Positions 32,019 through 40,707 are shown, counted from the first letter of the stretch. The stretch is 46,639 bases of DNA from AG25 sp035604455 (GCA_035604455.1 DATNIM010000029.1:1-46639); one strand, 5' to 3'. The notes: generated by a model not told the origin, from the sequence alone. Program-made: numbers and translations.

Positions 32019-33083
32019 CTACCGCGTCTGAATGGTCGCGACCACGCTCATCCCCGGCCGGAGCGGTTGCTGAGCGTCGTTCGCCCCGTCCAGACGCACC
32101 CGCACCGGCAGACGCTGCACGACCTTCGTGTAGTTCCCGGTCGCGTTGTCTGGGGGGAGGAGCGAGAACTTGGCGCCCGTCGCGGGCGAGAGACTCTCCA
32201 CGTGGCCGGCAAAGTGCCGCCCGGGATAGGCGTCCACGGTGATATCGGCCGGGTCCCCGGGCTTCAGATCCGCGGTCTGCGTCTCCTTCAGGTTCGCCGT
32301 CACCCAGATGTCGTCGAGCGGGACAACGCTCATGAGCGGCTGCCCAGGCTGCACGAGCTGCCCGAGCTCGACCGTCTTCTTGCTCACAATGCCGCTCGCC
32401 GGGGCCGTCACCCGGGTGTAGGACAGGTTGAGGGCGGCCTGGTCGCGCGCCGCCCGGGCGGCCGCGACGCGGGCGTCCGCGCCGGCGAGCGCGGCCTGCG
32501 CCTCGGCCAGCGCGGCATCACCCCCGCGAACTGCGTTCTCCGCCGCGTCGAGCTGCTGCTTGCTCACGATGTCCTGGGCCGCGAGGGGCGCGAGCCGTGC
32601 CAGGTCCTGTTGCGCCTTCTTGGCGTTCGCCTCGGCCTGCTCCACCCGGGCCTCGGCTTGACCCACGCGGACGTTGCTCGAGACGCTCGCAAGCGCCGTC
32701 GCGAGGTCCGCCTCTGCCTGGGCGAGCCGCACGACATAGTCCCGATCGTCCAACACGACCAGCGTGTCCCCGGCTTTCACCGGGTGATTCTCTTCGACGT
32801 TGACCCGTGTGACGAACCCGCCCGCCTTCGGCAGCACGGGGATGATGTGCCCGTCCACCTGCGCGTCGTCGGTCGAGACGTGACTGCGCCCGAAGATCCA
32901 GTGCCGGACCCCGACCACGACGAGGGCCACGAGGGCCACGGCCATCAGGCCGAACACGAGACGGCGCCGCCCGCCGGGTTGCGGCGCGGGGCTCGGGGTG
33001 CTCGGAGCTTGGGGGGCGCCGGCCGACCTGCCAGTCGGCGCGGGTTCGGGCTTCGTCTGTTCGGGCTTCGTAATTGCCGCCAT
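32019..33083 (-). CDS. emrA: HlyD-family membrane fusion protein (EmrA-like)
   Basis: Periplasmic adaptor of the tripartite pump, 354 residues. A Pro/Ala/Thr-rich cytosolic N-terminus (about 1-38) precedes one transmembrane helix (LVFGLMAVALVALVVVGVRH). The first lipoyl half begins STDDAQVDGHIIPVLPK. A long alpha-helical hairpin rich in Ala, Gln and Glu (about 125-215) includes KAQQDLARLAPLAAQDIVSK. The second half is LSYTRVTAPASGIVSKKTVE, followed by a beta-barrel domain (VTANLKETQTADLKPGDPAD). The ATG at 33083 fits the family. It lies between the TolC-type gene and the pump gene. Confidence 0.94.
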   Translation of the reverse strand: MAAITKPEQTKPEPAPTGRSAGAPQAPSTPSPAPQPGGRRRLVFGLMAVALVALVVVGVRHWIFGRSHVSTDDAQVDGHIIPVLPKAGGFVTRVNVEENHPVKAGDTLVVLDDRDYVVRLAQAEADLATALASVSSNVRVGQAEARVEQAEANAKKAQQDLARLAPLAAQDIVSKQQLDAAENAVRGGDAALAEAQAALAGADARVAAARAARDQAALNLSYTRVTAPASGIVSKKTVELGQLVQPGQPLMSVVPLDDIWVTANLKETQTADLKPGDPADITVDAYPGRHFAGHVESLSPATGAKFSLLPPDNATGNYTKVVQRLPVRVRLDGANDAQQPLRPGMSVVATIQTR

Positions 33084-33110
33084 AGGATCCGTCCTCGAGC
33101 TTGTCGTTGG

Positions 33111-34460
33111 CTAGTGCAGGGTCCGCGCGACGCCGACCGCGCGCGCCAGCGTCACGCGGCCGACGGCGGCCTCGTACCGGGCGTCGATGTCCGCATCGCG
33201 GGCCTGCACGAGATTCGATTGCGCATCGATCACTTCGATGTTCCCGGCCACGCCGGCAGCAAAGCGTTCCCGGGCTTCGGCCAGTTCCTCTTCGGCGAGC
33301 CGCAGCCGTTCGCGGGCGATCCGCTGCTCGGCTGCGGCCGACCGGAGGTCGAGCAGCGCGCCCTGGACGTCCGCCGCGATCTGCTGGCGAAGATCCCCCA
33401 CACGCACGGCCGACGCCTGCGCGACCGCGTCCTGCTCGGCGATCTGACTCTCGCGCCGGAGACCGTCGAGCAGCGGGATGCTCACCTCGAGGCTGATCTG
33501 GCGCGTCGACAGCGCGCTCGGCGCGGTGGGCCCGTTCACGCCGTAGTCGCCCTCGAGACTCACCCGTGGCAGACGCTCGGCCGCGATCGCTGACCCCGTG
33601 CGCTGCGCTGCGAGCCCCCGGGCGGCCTCGGCCCGGAGATCCGGCCGGTTCGCCAAGGCGAGGGCCACGTCCGAATCGCGCTCGCTCGGCACGTCTACCA
33701 GGGCGAGCGTCGTGCCCAGCGTGTCGGTCAGCTCCATAGGCGTCGCGGGATCGAGACCGAGCGCCCGGGCCAGATCGATATGCGCCTGGTCGTCCTGGTT
33801 CAGCGCGACTACGAGCAGGCCTTCGGCGACGGCGAGCTGGGTCTCGGCGCGCGTGACATCGATCGCGGCACTCACACCGGCCGTCTTCTGGGCCTGGGCG
33901 AGCCCGACCAGCTCGTCGGCGATGCTCGAATCCGCCCGTCGCGCGGCGACCGAGGCGCCGGCGCGGGCGGCGCGCAAGTAGGCGAGCCCCGCGGTCTGGG
34001 CGGCGCCTTCGACGACCTGCCCCCTCACGGCGTCCGTCGCGTCGACCTGCGCATGGGCCGCGCGGATCCGCCCCATGCTCGAGAAATCGAGGAGCGTTTC
34101 GGTCGCCGTGAAGCGCCCGTCGTAGTTGTTGAAGGCCGGAATGATCGTGGGCAAGAACGCCGGGACGCCCGGAATGGTCGGGAACGAGAACCCGAACGAC
34201 TTACTCGAATAGCTCCGGTTCACCCACAGCCCCGCCACGCCGAACGTCGGAAAGAACGCGCCGCGCGCCTCACGCACCCGCGCGTCCGCCTGATCGAGGT
34301 CGAGGCTCGCCTCTGCAACCGAGGGCGCGGTGCCCGCGGCACGACTCACGGCGTCGGCGAACGACAGGCGGAGGGGGCTTGCCTGGGCGCCCAGCCGGCC
34401 CACGACGCCGAGGAACGCCAAGGTCACCACGACTGAGGTTTTAAGCATTCGAGATGCCAT
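33111..34460 (-). CDS. tolC: TolC-family outer-membrane efflux channel
   Basis: Outer-membrane channel of the same pump, 449 residues with a signal peptide ending GRLGAQ. Two OEP repeats with long helices are visible: LSFADAVSRAAGTAPSVAEA in the first, and LANRPDLRAEAARGLAAQRT starting the second. The C-terminal part includes LRLAEEELAEARERFAAGVA and ARDADIDARYEAAVGRVTLA. The ATG at 34460 overlaps the TetR gene by 20 bases; an ATG four codons later (34448) would give a better signal peptide and 8-base overlap. Cotranscribed with the EmrA- and EmrB-like genes. Confidence 0.92.
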   Translation of the reverse strand: MASRMLKTSVVVTLAFLGVVGRLGAQASPLRLSFADAVSRAAGTAPSVAEASLDLDQADARVREARGAFFPTFGVAGLWVNRSYSSKSFGFSFPTIPGVPAFLPTIIPAFNNYDGRFTATETLLDFSSMGRIRAAHAQVDATDAVRGQVVEGAAQTAGLAYLRAARAGASVAARRADSSIADELVGLAQAQKTAGVSAAIDVTRAETQLAVAEGLLVVALNQDDQAHIDLARALGLDPATPMELTDTLGTTLALVDVPSERDSDVALALANRPDLRAEAARGLAAQRTGSAIAAERLPRVSLEGDYGVNGPTAPSALSTRQISLEVSIPLLDGLRRESQIAEQDAVAQASAVRVGDLRQQIAADVQGALLDLRSAAAEQRIARERLRLAEEELAEARERFAAGVAGNIEVIDAQSNLVQARDADIDARYEAAVGRVTLARAVGVARTLH

Positions 34461-35085
34461 AGAGGAAGATGTCCACGTAGGTGCCGAGATGCTTTGCCAT
34501 GTCGAGCGGCTCTCCGCCGCACACCGCGAACGAGTGCCGCCATTGCGCGGCCTGCAGAAGCGGCGCCATGACGAGGCGGGACGCCGCCCGCACGTCGACC
34601 GCCCGAAACTCGCCGCTTGCGATCCCCCGCTCGAGCACGCTCGCGATGAGACGGTGCCCTCGACTCACGACCTCGTCGTAGTAAAAGCGCGCGAGCTCGG
34701 GAAAGTTTACCGCCTCGGCGAGCATGAGCTTGGGAATCCCGGAGAGCTCCGTCTCGCCGATGAGCCGCCACCACTGCTCGACCAGCGTAAGGAACAGCTC
34801 GCGTGCAGTCCCGGTGTGGGCCTGCGCGAGCGCCTCGCCCTTCGCGATGCACGGCACGATCGTGTCGCGCACCACGGCCTTGAAAAGCGCTTCTTTCCCG
34901 TCGAAGTAGAGATAGACCGTGCCCTTCGTCACGCCGGCGCGTCGCGCGACGTCCTCGAGGCGCGTCGCGGCGAACCCCCGCTCGACGAACAGCTGGAGGG
35001 CAGCGGCCACGATCTCCCCGGGCCGCGCCTGCTTGCGGCGCTGCCAGCGCGGGGTGGTCGAGCGAACGAGGCGAACGTTGGGCAC
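34441..35085 (-). CDS. TetR-family transcriptional regulator
   Basis: A 214-residue repressor heading the efflux operon. The GTG at 35085 has a Shine-Dalgarno GAAGGA about 9 bases before it. The helix-turn-helix region is LEDVARRAGVTKGTVYLYFD (about residues 43-62), preceded by IVAAALQLFVERGFAATR. The C-terminal ligand-binding domain is variable, as expected. A perfect inverted repeat sits in the leader (35109-35128), so autoregulation with relief by pump substrates is the likely circuit. The overlap with the TolC-type gene ties them into one transcript. Confidence 0.93.
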   Translation of the reverse strand: MPNVRLVRSTTPRWQRRKQARPGEIVAAALQLFVERGFAATRLEDVARRAGVTKGTVYLYFDGKEALFKAVVRDTIVPCIAKGEALAQAHTGTARELFLTLVEQWWRLIGETELSGIPKLMLAEAVNFPELARFYYDEVVSRGHRLIASVLERGIASGEFRAVDVRAASRLVMAPLLQAAQWRHSFAVCGGEPLDMAKHLGTYVDIFLYGISNA

Positions 35086-35108
35086 CGGAGCGTCCTTCGA
35101 AGACGTTA

Positions 35109-35128
35109 GTTACTGAACGGACAGTAAC
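35109..35128. promoter_or_regulatory. putative TetR operator
   Basis: Perfect 7-bp inverted repeat: GTTACTG (35109-35115) and CAGTAAC (35122-35128) with a 6-base spacer. It lies 24 bases before the tetR start. A matching half-site CAGTAA recurs at 35173-35178, inside the palindrome AGTAATTACT (35174-35183), close to the end of the DinB gene. Size and place are typical of TetR-family operators. Confidence 0.6.
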
Positions 35129-35182
35129 CGACGCTGGTTCCCGGGCGCTTCACAATCCTGTAACGAACTGTGCAGTAATTAC

Positions 35183-35701
35183 TTACCGACTGGCCGGCTG
35201 GGTTGCCTGCTCCCGCAAGAATCCGATGAACACGGTGCTCGGCGGCTTGATCCCGAGCTGTCGCAGCTGGGTGACGATCTGACCGCGGTGATAGGACGAA
35301 TGGTCAACCGTGTGTTGGATCGTCTGCTGGAGCGTGTGAAGGTACTCCTTGCCGCCGCCCGTGGGGCGTACGACGACCGTCGACCCGAGCAGGGCGTCGG
35401 TCAGCCCCCCGAGGTACTGGCGACGCTCGGCGTCGAGCTCCTCCCACATGGCGCGGAGCTCTTGCAGCGAGCCGACGTCGTCGCCCTTGAGCAGCGCCGT
35501 GGGCTGCTGCCCCTGCCAGCGCGCGAACCACACCTTCTCAGCTCCAACGAGATGGGCGAGCGTGCCGTGGATGTTCCCAAAGCTGGACTTGAGGTCCTGC
35601 CGGTACTGCTCGGTGGGCAGTGCAGCGAGAGCGTCGAACATCCGCCGATTGGCCCACGCGTTGAACTGGAACAGCTCTCGCACGTCGCTGACGTTCATCA
35701 T
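35183..35701 (-). CDS. DinB-family protein
   Basis: A 172-residue four-helix-bundle protein of the DinB/YfiT superfamily. Putative metal-binding histidines are in LAHLVGAEKVWFARW and in QHTVDHSSYHRGQIVTQL. The N-terminus VRELFQFNAWANRRMFDALA is characteristic. Either of two consecutive ATG codons (35701 or 35698) may be the start. Some relatives are thiol-dependent transferases, but most have no known reaction. It lies upstream of the TetR gene on the same strand, but the operator and a 97-bp gap suggest separate transcription. Confidence 0.88.
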   Translation of the reverse strand: MMNVSDVRELFQFNAWANRRMFDALAALPTEQYRQDLKSSFGNIHGTLAHLVGAEKVWFARWQGQQPTALLKGDDVGSLQELRAMWEELDAERRQYLGGLTDALLGSTVVVRPTGGGKEYLHTLQQTIQHTVDHSSYHRGQIVTQLRQLGIKPPSTVFIGFLREQATQPASR

Positions 35702-35772
35702 GCCTCCAGCGCTCGCTTGGGGAGTCCTGAAAACCTAACTCGGCGCACCTGCCCGCGACCACGGCGACCGAC

Positions 35773-36762
35773 CTATCGCGCCGGTGCGAACTCCCCCTGG
35801 TCGAGGACAGCCGCTTCGACCGTGATCCCCTTGATGACCTGGTCGTCCCCGATCAGGGAGTCCCGGACCACCGCGCGCTCGACGCGGACGTTCCGCCCGA
35901 GGATGCAGTTGGCGAGGGTGCTGTCGGCAATTCGGCTGCCCGCTTCGATGGTGACGTTGGGGCCGATAGTGGAGTCGCGAATTGTGACACCCGCCTCGAC
36001 GTGCACCGGCGGCACGACGGTGCAGCCCGTGCACTCTGGGCCGGGGAGTCGGGCCCGGCCGTGCTCGAGGAGGTGGTGGTTCGTCTCGAGCAACGTCGCC
36101 ACCTTGCCGCAGTCATACCACCCCGAGACGCGGACCACCTGGAGCCGGCGGCCATGATCAACCATGTGCTGAAACGCATCGGTCAGATAGAACTCGCCCC
36201 CGGCCCCCGGCGGCCGCCGAAGAACGTCGGTAATCCCGGCGAAGAGCGCGCGCCAGTCGCGCATGTAGTACAACCCGATGTTCGCGAGCTTCGAGACCGG
36301 CGCCTCGGGCTTTTCGACGATCCGCGTCATGCCGTCGCGCTCGTCGGTGAGGATGACGCCGAAGCGGCGGTAGTCCTCGACCTCCTTGGCCCAGAGAATG
36401 CCATCGGCGTCCGTCGTCCTGACCACACTGAGATCGGCGTCGAAGAGCGTATCCACGAAGACGATGAGAACAGGTTCGTCGACGAACGGCCGCGCGAGAT
36501 TAATGGCCCCCGCGGTGCCGTCGAGCGTCCGCTGCTCCACGAAGCGGGCCCGGATCGGGTAATGCCGGGTGATGTAGCGCTCGACTTCCTCCTTCAAATG
36601 CCCCGTAATGACAACGAGCTCGCTGATGTCGAGGCCCGCGAGCGCGTCCATGACGTAGTCCATCACGGGGCGCGCGGCGACCCGCACGAGCGGCTTCGGC
36701 ACCCGGCGGGTCAGCGGCAGCAAGCGCGTCCCTTTGCCGGCGAGCGGTACGATGACCTTCAC
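35773..36762 (-). CDS. sugar-phosphate nucleotidyltransferase with left-handed beta-helix tail
   Basis: Makes an NDP-sugar from a sugar 1-phosphate, 329 residues. The N-terminal motif PLAGKGTRLLPLTRRVPKPL is the nucleotide-binding signature; GTAGAINLARPFV and FVDTLFDADL follow. The Mg-binding Asp of GWYDCGK is present. After about residue 245, hexad repeats (VHVEAGVTIRDSTIGPNVTI) form a left-handed beta-helix, as in long RmlA or GlmU-like proteins. The GTG start follows the stop of the cupin gene with no gap. The substrate (glucose, mannose or GlcNAc phosphate) is not determined. Confidence 0.9.
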   Translation of the reverse strand: MKVIVPLAGKGTRLLPLTRRVPKPLVRVAARPVMDYVMDALAGLDISELVVITGHLKEEVERYITRHYPIRARFVEQRTLDGTAGAINLARPFVDEPVLIVFVDTLFDADLSVVRTTDADGILWAKEVEDYRRFGVILTDERDGMTRIVEKPEAPVSKLANIGLYYMRDWRALFAGITDVLRRPPGAGGEFYLTDAFQHMVDHGRRLQVVRVSGWYDCGKVATLLETNHHLLEHGRARLPGPECTGCTVVPPVHVEAGVTIRDSTIGPNVTIEAGSRIADSTLANCILGRNVRVERAVVRDSLIGDDQVIKGITVEAAVLDQGEFAPAR

Positions 36763-37113
36763 CTAGGCTCTCCCATAGCGGTCCTTCAAGCGCACGACGT
36801 CGTCGAGCTCGGGCGTCGACGCCTCGAGCAGATCGCTCGAGACGACGGCCTCGAACTGATGGACGAGGAGCGGCGGGATGTGGAAGGATTCACCCTCGCG
36901 CAGTGGCCGCTCGATGAGCGCCCCGCCCTGTTCGAGGCGAAGCACGATTTCCCCTCGCAACACGTGGATCGTCTCATCCTTCCGGTTGTGATACTGGAGG
37001 CTCAGCACGTGGCCGGGCTCGATGTGGAGGATCTTCCCGACGTAGCGGTCAGTCCGGGCCCAAATGAGCTCGTGCCCCCACGGCTTTGCTACACGATACG
37101 GGACGTCGCTCAC
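36763..37113 (-). CDS. cupin protein, phosphomannose isomerase type II-like
   Basis: A 116-residue single-cupin protein. The GTG at 37113 overlaps the ferredoxin stop as GTGA and has GGAGGAG just before it. The N-terminus YRVAKPWGHELIWARTDRYV matches the C-terminal isomerase domain of ManC-type bifunctional enzymes. The metal site is in LSLQYHNRKDETIHVLRG and HIPPLLVHQFEA. It directly precedes the nucleotidyltransferase, so the pair may act as an unfused isomerase/nucleotidyltransferase in activated-sugar synthesis. Confidence 0.88.
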   Translation of the reverse strand: MSDVPYRVAKPWGHELIWARTDRYVGKILHIEPGHVLSLQYHNRKDETIHVLRGEIVLRLEQGGALIERPLREGESFHIPPLLVHQFEAVVSSDLLEASTPELDDVVRLKDRYGRA

Positions 37114-37679
37114 AACTCCTCCGGAAACGTAAGGGCGAGGGACGGAGGCGCGGTCACGCAGGCTGTCACGCACGACCCGCACCCTACGCATCCTTCGGGC
37201 CGCAGCACCGGTCGCCCTCCCGCATCGAGCGCGAGCGCGCGCTCCCCGACCGGGCACACGCGCGCGCAGACGCCGCACGCCGCTCCGTGAAACACGATAC
37301 AACGCGCGGGATCGAGGGACAGCACGCCCAGCCGGACCTTCGCCCAGCCGTCCATGGGCACCACGAGCGCACCCGTTTCGCAGGCGCGGGCGCACGGCAT
37401 ATCGGCACAGACCACGCAAGCTTGCAGCGCGGGCTCAAGCACGGGAGTGCCCACCGCGAGGCCGCTGCCGGGCGGCGCTTTGAAGATGGCGTGGACCGGG
37501 CACGCGTCAATGCAATCCCCGCAGCGCGTGCACGACGCGAGGAACGCGAGTTCCTCGGCCGCGCCAGGCGGCCGGAAGTGGCGACCAGCGACCACCCGGC
37601 GTTCGGTCCGCGCCGTCACCTCGCGCGCGAGACGCCCGAACGCGTCGCGAAAGAACTCGCGTCGGCCGGCGCCCGTCAC
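37110..37679 (-). CDS. four-cluster ferredoxin (NapF/NapG-like)
   Basis: A 189-residue iron-sulfur protein with four cysteine sets: CTRCGDCIDACP, CVVCADMPCARACETGAL, CGVCARVCP with an earlier Cys, and CVGCGSCVTAC. Each could hold one [4Fe-4S] cluster. The start MTGAGRREFFRDAFGRL recalls the arginine-rich head of NapF. The GTG at 37679 begins 1 bp after the M1 peptidase stop. No nitrate reductase or other obvious redox partner lies nearby, so its electron donor and acceptor are unknown. Confidence 0.86.
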   Translation of the reverse strand: MTGAGRREFFRDAFGRLAREVTARTERRVVAGRHFRPPGAAEELAFLASCTRCGDCIDACPVHAIFKAPPGSGLAVGTPVLEPALQACVVCADMPCARACETGALVVPMDGWAKVRLGVLSLDPARCIVFHGAACGVCARVCPVGERALALDAGGRPVLRPEGCVGCGSCVTACVTAPPSLALTFPEEL

Positions 37680-37680
37680 G

Positions 37681-40629
37681 TCAGAAGCTCGGGCTCAGGC
37701 TAACGAGCCAGCGCACCGCCCACCGCGCGCCGGGCGCGCTCGTGTCCGCGGCGAGCTGCCACAAGTTCATCTCGAAGGGGAACTCGATCCTGAGCGTCCA
37801 GGAGAGGTCCTGGAACCGCTGGGCAGACACGAGGCCGAGGCCAGCATCCTCGAGTGTCGTGGCCGCACCGGAGGGCTGGGCGGCGACGGTAGCGAGGGAG
37901 TCCACGAGGCCGACGTCCCCGAACACCTCGAGCCCCACGGTGCGCACGAGCCCCCGAGAGCGGCGCACGATCGTGTGGGTGAGCTCGCCATTCGCGGTCA
38001 GGGCCCAGCGTCCGCCAAGATCAGGGCTGTACGCCCGCAGGTTCCCGTCGCCTGGCGTCTGGTAGAAGAGCCCGGGTCGTACGAGGAGTGCCCCGGCAGT
38101 CGCGAGGAACGGGTTCGGGAACACGTCGTAGGGATTCGCCCCGCTCACCATGATCCGACGCTGCTTCACGGGCAGGGAGTTGCCGAAGTAGCCGCCCGCA
38201 AACACGCGCAGGCCGAGCACGGTCGCCGCCGAGAGTTCCGTACGCACGCTGGCCGAGCCCATCAGCCGCGCGAAGTCCGCGACATCGTAGCGCGTCGGCG
38301 ACACGGTACCGGCCCCAGGGTTGCGGTAGACCGCCCCCACGGTCCCCTCTGCCCGCCAACGCGCCAGGGTCGCGTGCCCCTCTGAGCCGCTCGTCACCGA
38401 CGTCTCGGCCCAGGGCCCGGCCTCGATCGTCCCGGCATCGTCCCAGAGGCGGGGATCGAGGTAGCCCATCGCCGTCGTCGCCATCCACAGCACGCGGAAC
38501 CCGACGTGAGGGTCGGGCCCAAAGCCGAGGTGCTCGCGCAACGCGTGGTCCCAGGCGAGTTCGGCTCCCGCACGGCCCTCGAAGTTCCACGCCGCCAGGC
38601 TCGTTTCGAGCCTGGGCGAAGGCACACCGGTGATGGGGTTCGTGAGACGGACGTAGCCGCCGAGCCTGCTCGTCGCCGTGCTGCCTGTAGCCACCGTGCC
38701 GAGCACGAGGGTCTGGTCGTAGCTGGCGAAGTAGTTCGATCGCTCGCGGAATCCGACCGTCAATCCACCGAAATCGTTCGTCCACACAACCGGCATCCAC
38801 GCCGACACCAACCGATCCCTCGCCACGGTTTCGCGACCGGGGTTGTCGACGCGGAGTTCCCACATCGCACGCCCCGTCAGCGGGCGAGACTCTTGGTCGT
38901 CGAGGCGGTTCCAGTCGTGGGTCCGCTCCCGCGGATCGAGCATAAGGCGGCCGGGCCGGCGCACGCTCGTGAACTCCACGTCCTCGCGCGCGGCCTGCCC
39001 GGTCGCCACCGCGTAGATCGTGTCCCGGTCGCCGATCTCAAGCGGCATCCACCCGTCGCCCAGCCGCCTGATCGTCACCCGGGTGCGCCAGCGGCTGTCC
39101 GGGAGCTGGTGTCGCTCGACGGCCTCCAGTCGGTAGTCGAAGAGCGGCGTCGCGTGCAGCCACTCCGCGAAGAGCCACTTGAGGTCGCGATGCGCCACCT
39201 CCTCGCATATTTCGCGGAACGCGTCCTCGTTGACGTGCTTGAGCTTCCAGCGCGCGAAGTAGGTCCGCAGGATGCGATGCAGCACCTCGTCGCCAACCAC
39301 GTAGCGCAGCTCCTCGAAGAAAAGCTGCGCCTTCTCGTAGATCATGGCGTTATAGGTATCGAAGTCGCGGAACCGCTCGCTCACCATGGACACCGGCTCG
39401 CTCCAGCCATGCAGATCGAGCCACAGCACTTCGGGCTCCAGGCGGTCGTAGGTGGGCGGCGCGCCGTGGTGCTCGAGGAACCACCCTTCCTGGAAGCTCG
39501 TGAACCCCTCGTCCATCCATCCCTCGCGCCACTCGTTGTTCGCGAGTTGTCCCATCACGTATTGGTGACCGGTTTCGTGCGCGATCAAGCCGAGCGACGG
39601 ACTCCCGTTCATCTCCATCATTGGGAACTCCGTGCCCCCGCCTTCGATCCGGTGCACGTTCGTGATCTGCGGCCACTGGTCCGGCCCAAACAGCGTGTCG
39701 AGCCAGGCGAGCACGGCGACCGTCCGGGCGGCGGCCACCCCATGTCCCCACGTGGCGCCGTCGCCTGGTTGGTAGAGGACGTGGACGACCACGTCGTGGT
39801 AGCGACTCTGCTCGTAGATGTATTGAGGATTGAGGGAAAACGCGAAATGATGGACCTGCTCGGCGAAGAAGCGCACAGTCTTTCGTCCGGCCTCGGCGGC
39901 GGGGCAGTCGCCAGGCGGTCCGTCGGCGTAGAACGTGCGCTGATAGTCGACCGGTTCGTCGGGGTCTGCGCGCGCCCCTTCCCACCCCGGGTCCCCGCAG
40001 ATCGGTACCCCGGTGGCGCCGATCACCTGGTCCGCGGCCAGATCGAGCGTCACGTCGAACGTCGCGAACTCGCCGTAAAACTCGCCCGCTGGATATAGCG
40101 GGTGGTCCTCCCAGCCATAGCGGTCATACACCGTGACCTTGGGATACCACTGGGCAAAATCGAACCGACGCCCCGCCCGGCCCTGGCGCCGCGGAACCGT
40201 GGAGAGTCGGGCCTGCCAGACCACGTTCGCGGCGAGCGAGTCGCCGGGCGCAAGCGGCCGGGGAAGCCGCCAGTGCGCGACCGTTGAATCGGGGGCGTAG
40301 GGGTAGTCGGGCCGCGCGGGTTCGCCCATGACGTCAGCCCCCGTGATACGCTCGAATGCGTAGTCGGGATCGCGCAGATGCTGGAAGCGGTCTCGGTCTT
40401 CCGCGCTGTCGGCCGCCGCCCAACGCGACCCGGGCCGGAATGCGTTCAGGTATTGATGGACGTAGAAGTCCCGGAGCGTATCGGGGGAGTTGTTGACGTA
40501 GGTAATGTGGGCCTGGCCGCTGAGCACGCCGGTCGCCTCGTCGAGGCGCGCCGTGATGCGATAACTCACCCCCTGCTGCCAGTAGCGCGTCGTGTCATGG
40601 GCCACGAGAACGAGCAGAAGCGCGAGCAT
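37681..40629 (-). CDS. M1 metallopeptidase fused to a C-terminal barrel-like domain
   Basis: A 982-residue exported protein. The M1 aminopeptidase region covers about residues 15-500: GGGTEFPMMEMNG (residues 331-342, in place of GAMEN), the zinc motif HETGH (351-355), a second zinc Glu374 exactly 18 residues later and the transition-state Tyr431 (YEKAQLFF). From about 580 on the sequence is strand-rich and barrel-like (TVGFRERSNYFASYDQTLVL, TLEDAGLGLVSAQRFQDLSW, TLRIEFPFEMN), ending in LVSLSPSF with a terminal Phe. That part recalls the Omp85/D15 surface-antigen barrel. The N-terminal hydrophobic stretch is short. If real, it is an outer-membrane-anchored peptidase. Confidence 0.88.
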   Translation of the reverse strand: MLALLLVLVAHDTTRYWQQGVSYRITARLDEATGVLSGQAHITYVNNSPDTLRDFYVHQYLNAFRPGSRWAAADSAEDRDRFQHLRDPDYAFERITGADVMGEPARPDYPYAPDSTVAHWRLPRPLAPGDSLAANVVWQARLSTVPRRQGRAGRRFDFAQWYPKVTVYDRYGWEDHPLYPAGEFYGEFATFDVTLDLAADQVIGATGVPICGDPGWEGARADPDEPVDYQRTFYADGPPGDCPAAEAGRKTVRFFAEQVHHFAFSLNPQYIYEQSRYHDVVVHVLYQPGDGATWGHGVAAARTVAVLAWLDTLFGPDQWPQITNVHRIEGGGTEFPMMEMNGSPSLGLIAHETGHQYVMGQLANNEWREGWMDEGFTSFQEGWFLEHHGAPPTYDRLEPEVLWLDLHGWSEPVSMVSERFRDFDTYNAMIYEKAQLFFEELRYVVGDEVLHRILRTYFARWKLKHVNEDAFREICEEVAHRDLKWLFAEWLHATPLFDYRLEAVERHQLPDSRWRTRVTIRRLGDGWMPLEIGDRDTIYAVATGQAAREDVEFTSVRRPGRLMLDPRERTHDWNRLDDQESRPLTGRAMWELRVDNPGRETVARDRLVSAWMPVVWTNDFGGLTVGFRERSNYFASYDQTLVLGTVATGSTATSRLGGYVRLTNPITGVPSPRLETSLAAWNFEGRAGAELAWDHALREHLGFGPDPHVGFRVLWMATTAMGYLDPRLWDDAGTIEAGPWAETSVTSGSEGHATLARWRAEGTVGAVYRNPGAGTVSPTRYDVADFARLMGSASVRTELSAATVLGLRVFAGGYFGNSLPVKQRRIMVSGANPYDVFPNPFLATAGALLVRPGLFYQTPGDGNLRAYSPDLGGRWALTANGELTHTIVRRSRGLVRTVGLEVFGDVGLVDSLATVAAQPSGAATTLEDAGLGLVSAQRFQDLSWTLRIEFPFEMNLWQLAADTSAPGARWAVRWLVSLSPSF

Positions 40630-40707
40630 GTGGCCGTGGAAGCTATGCTGACGCCACCGCCCGGGGGAGCCGGGGAACTCAAGACCGCCTGAGTCGGGCC
40701 GACCCCG

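Noticed and set aside
35773..37679. Nitrate-reductase maturation operon suggested by the NapF-like ferredoxin
   Set aside because: No napA, napB or other molybdoenzyme gene is near; neighbours are a peptidase, a cupin and a sugar nucleotidyltransferase.
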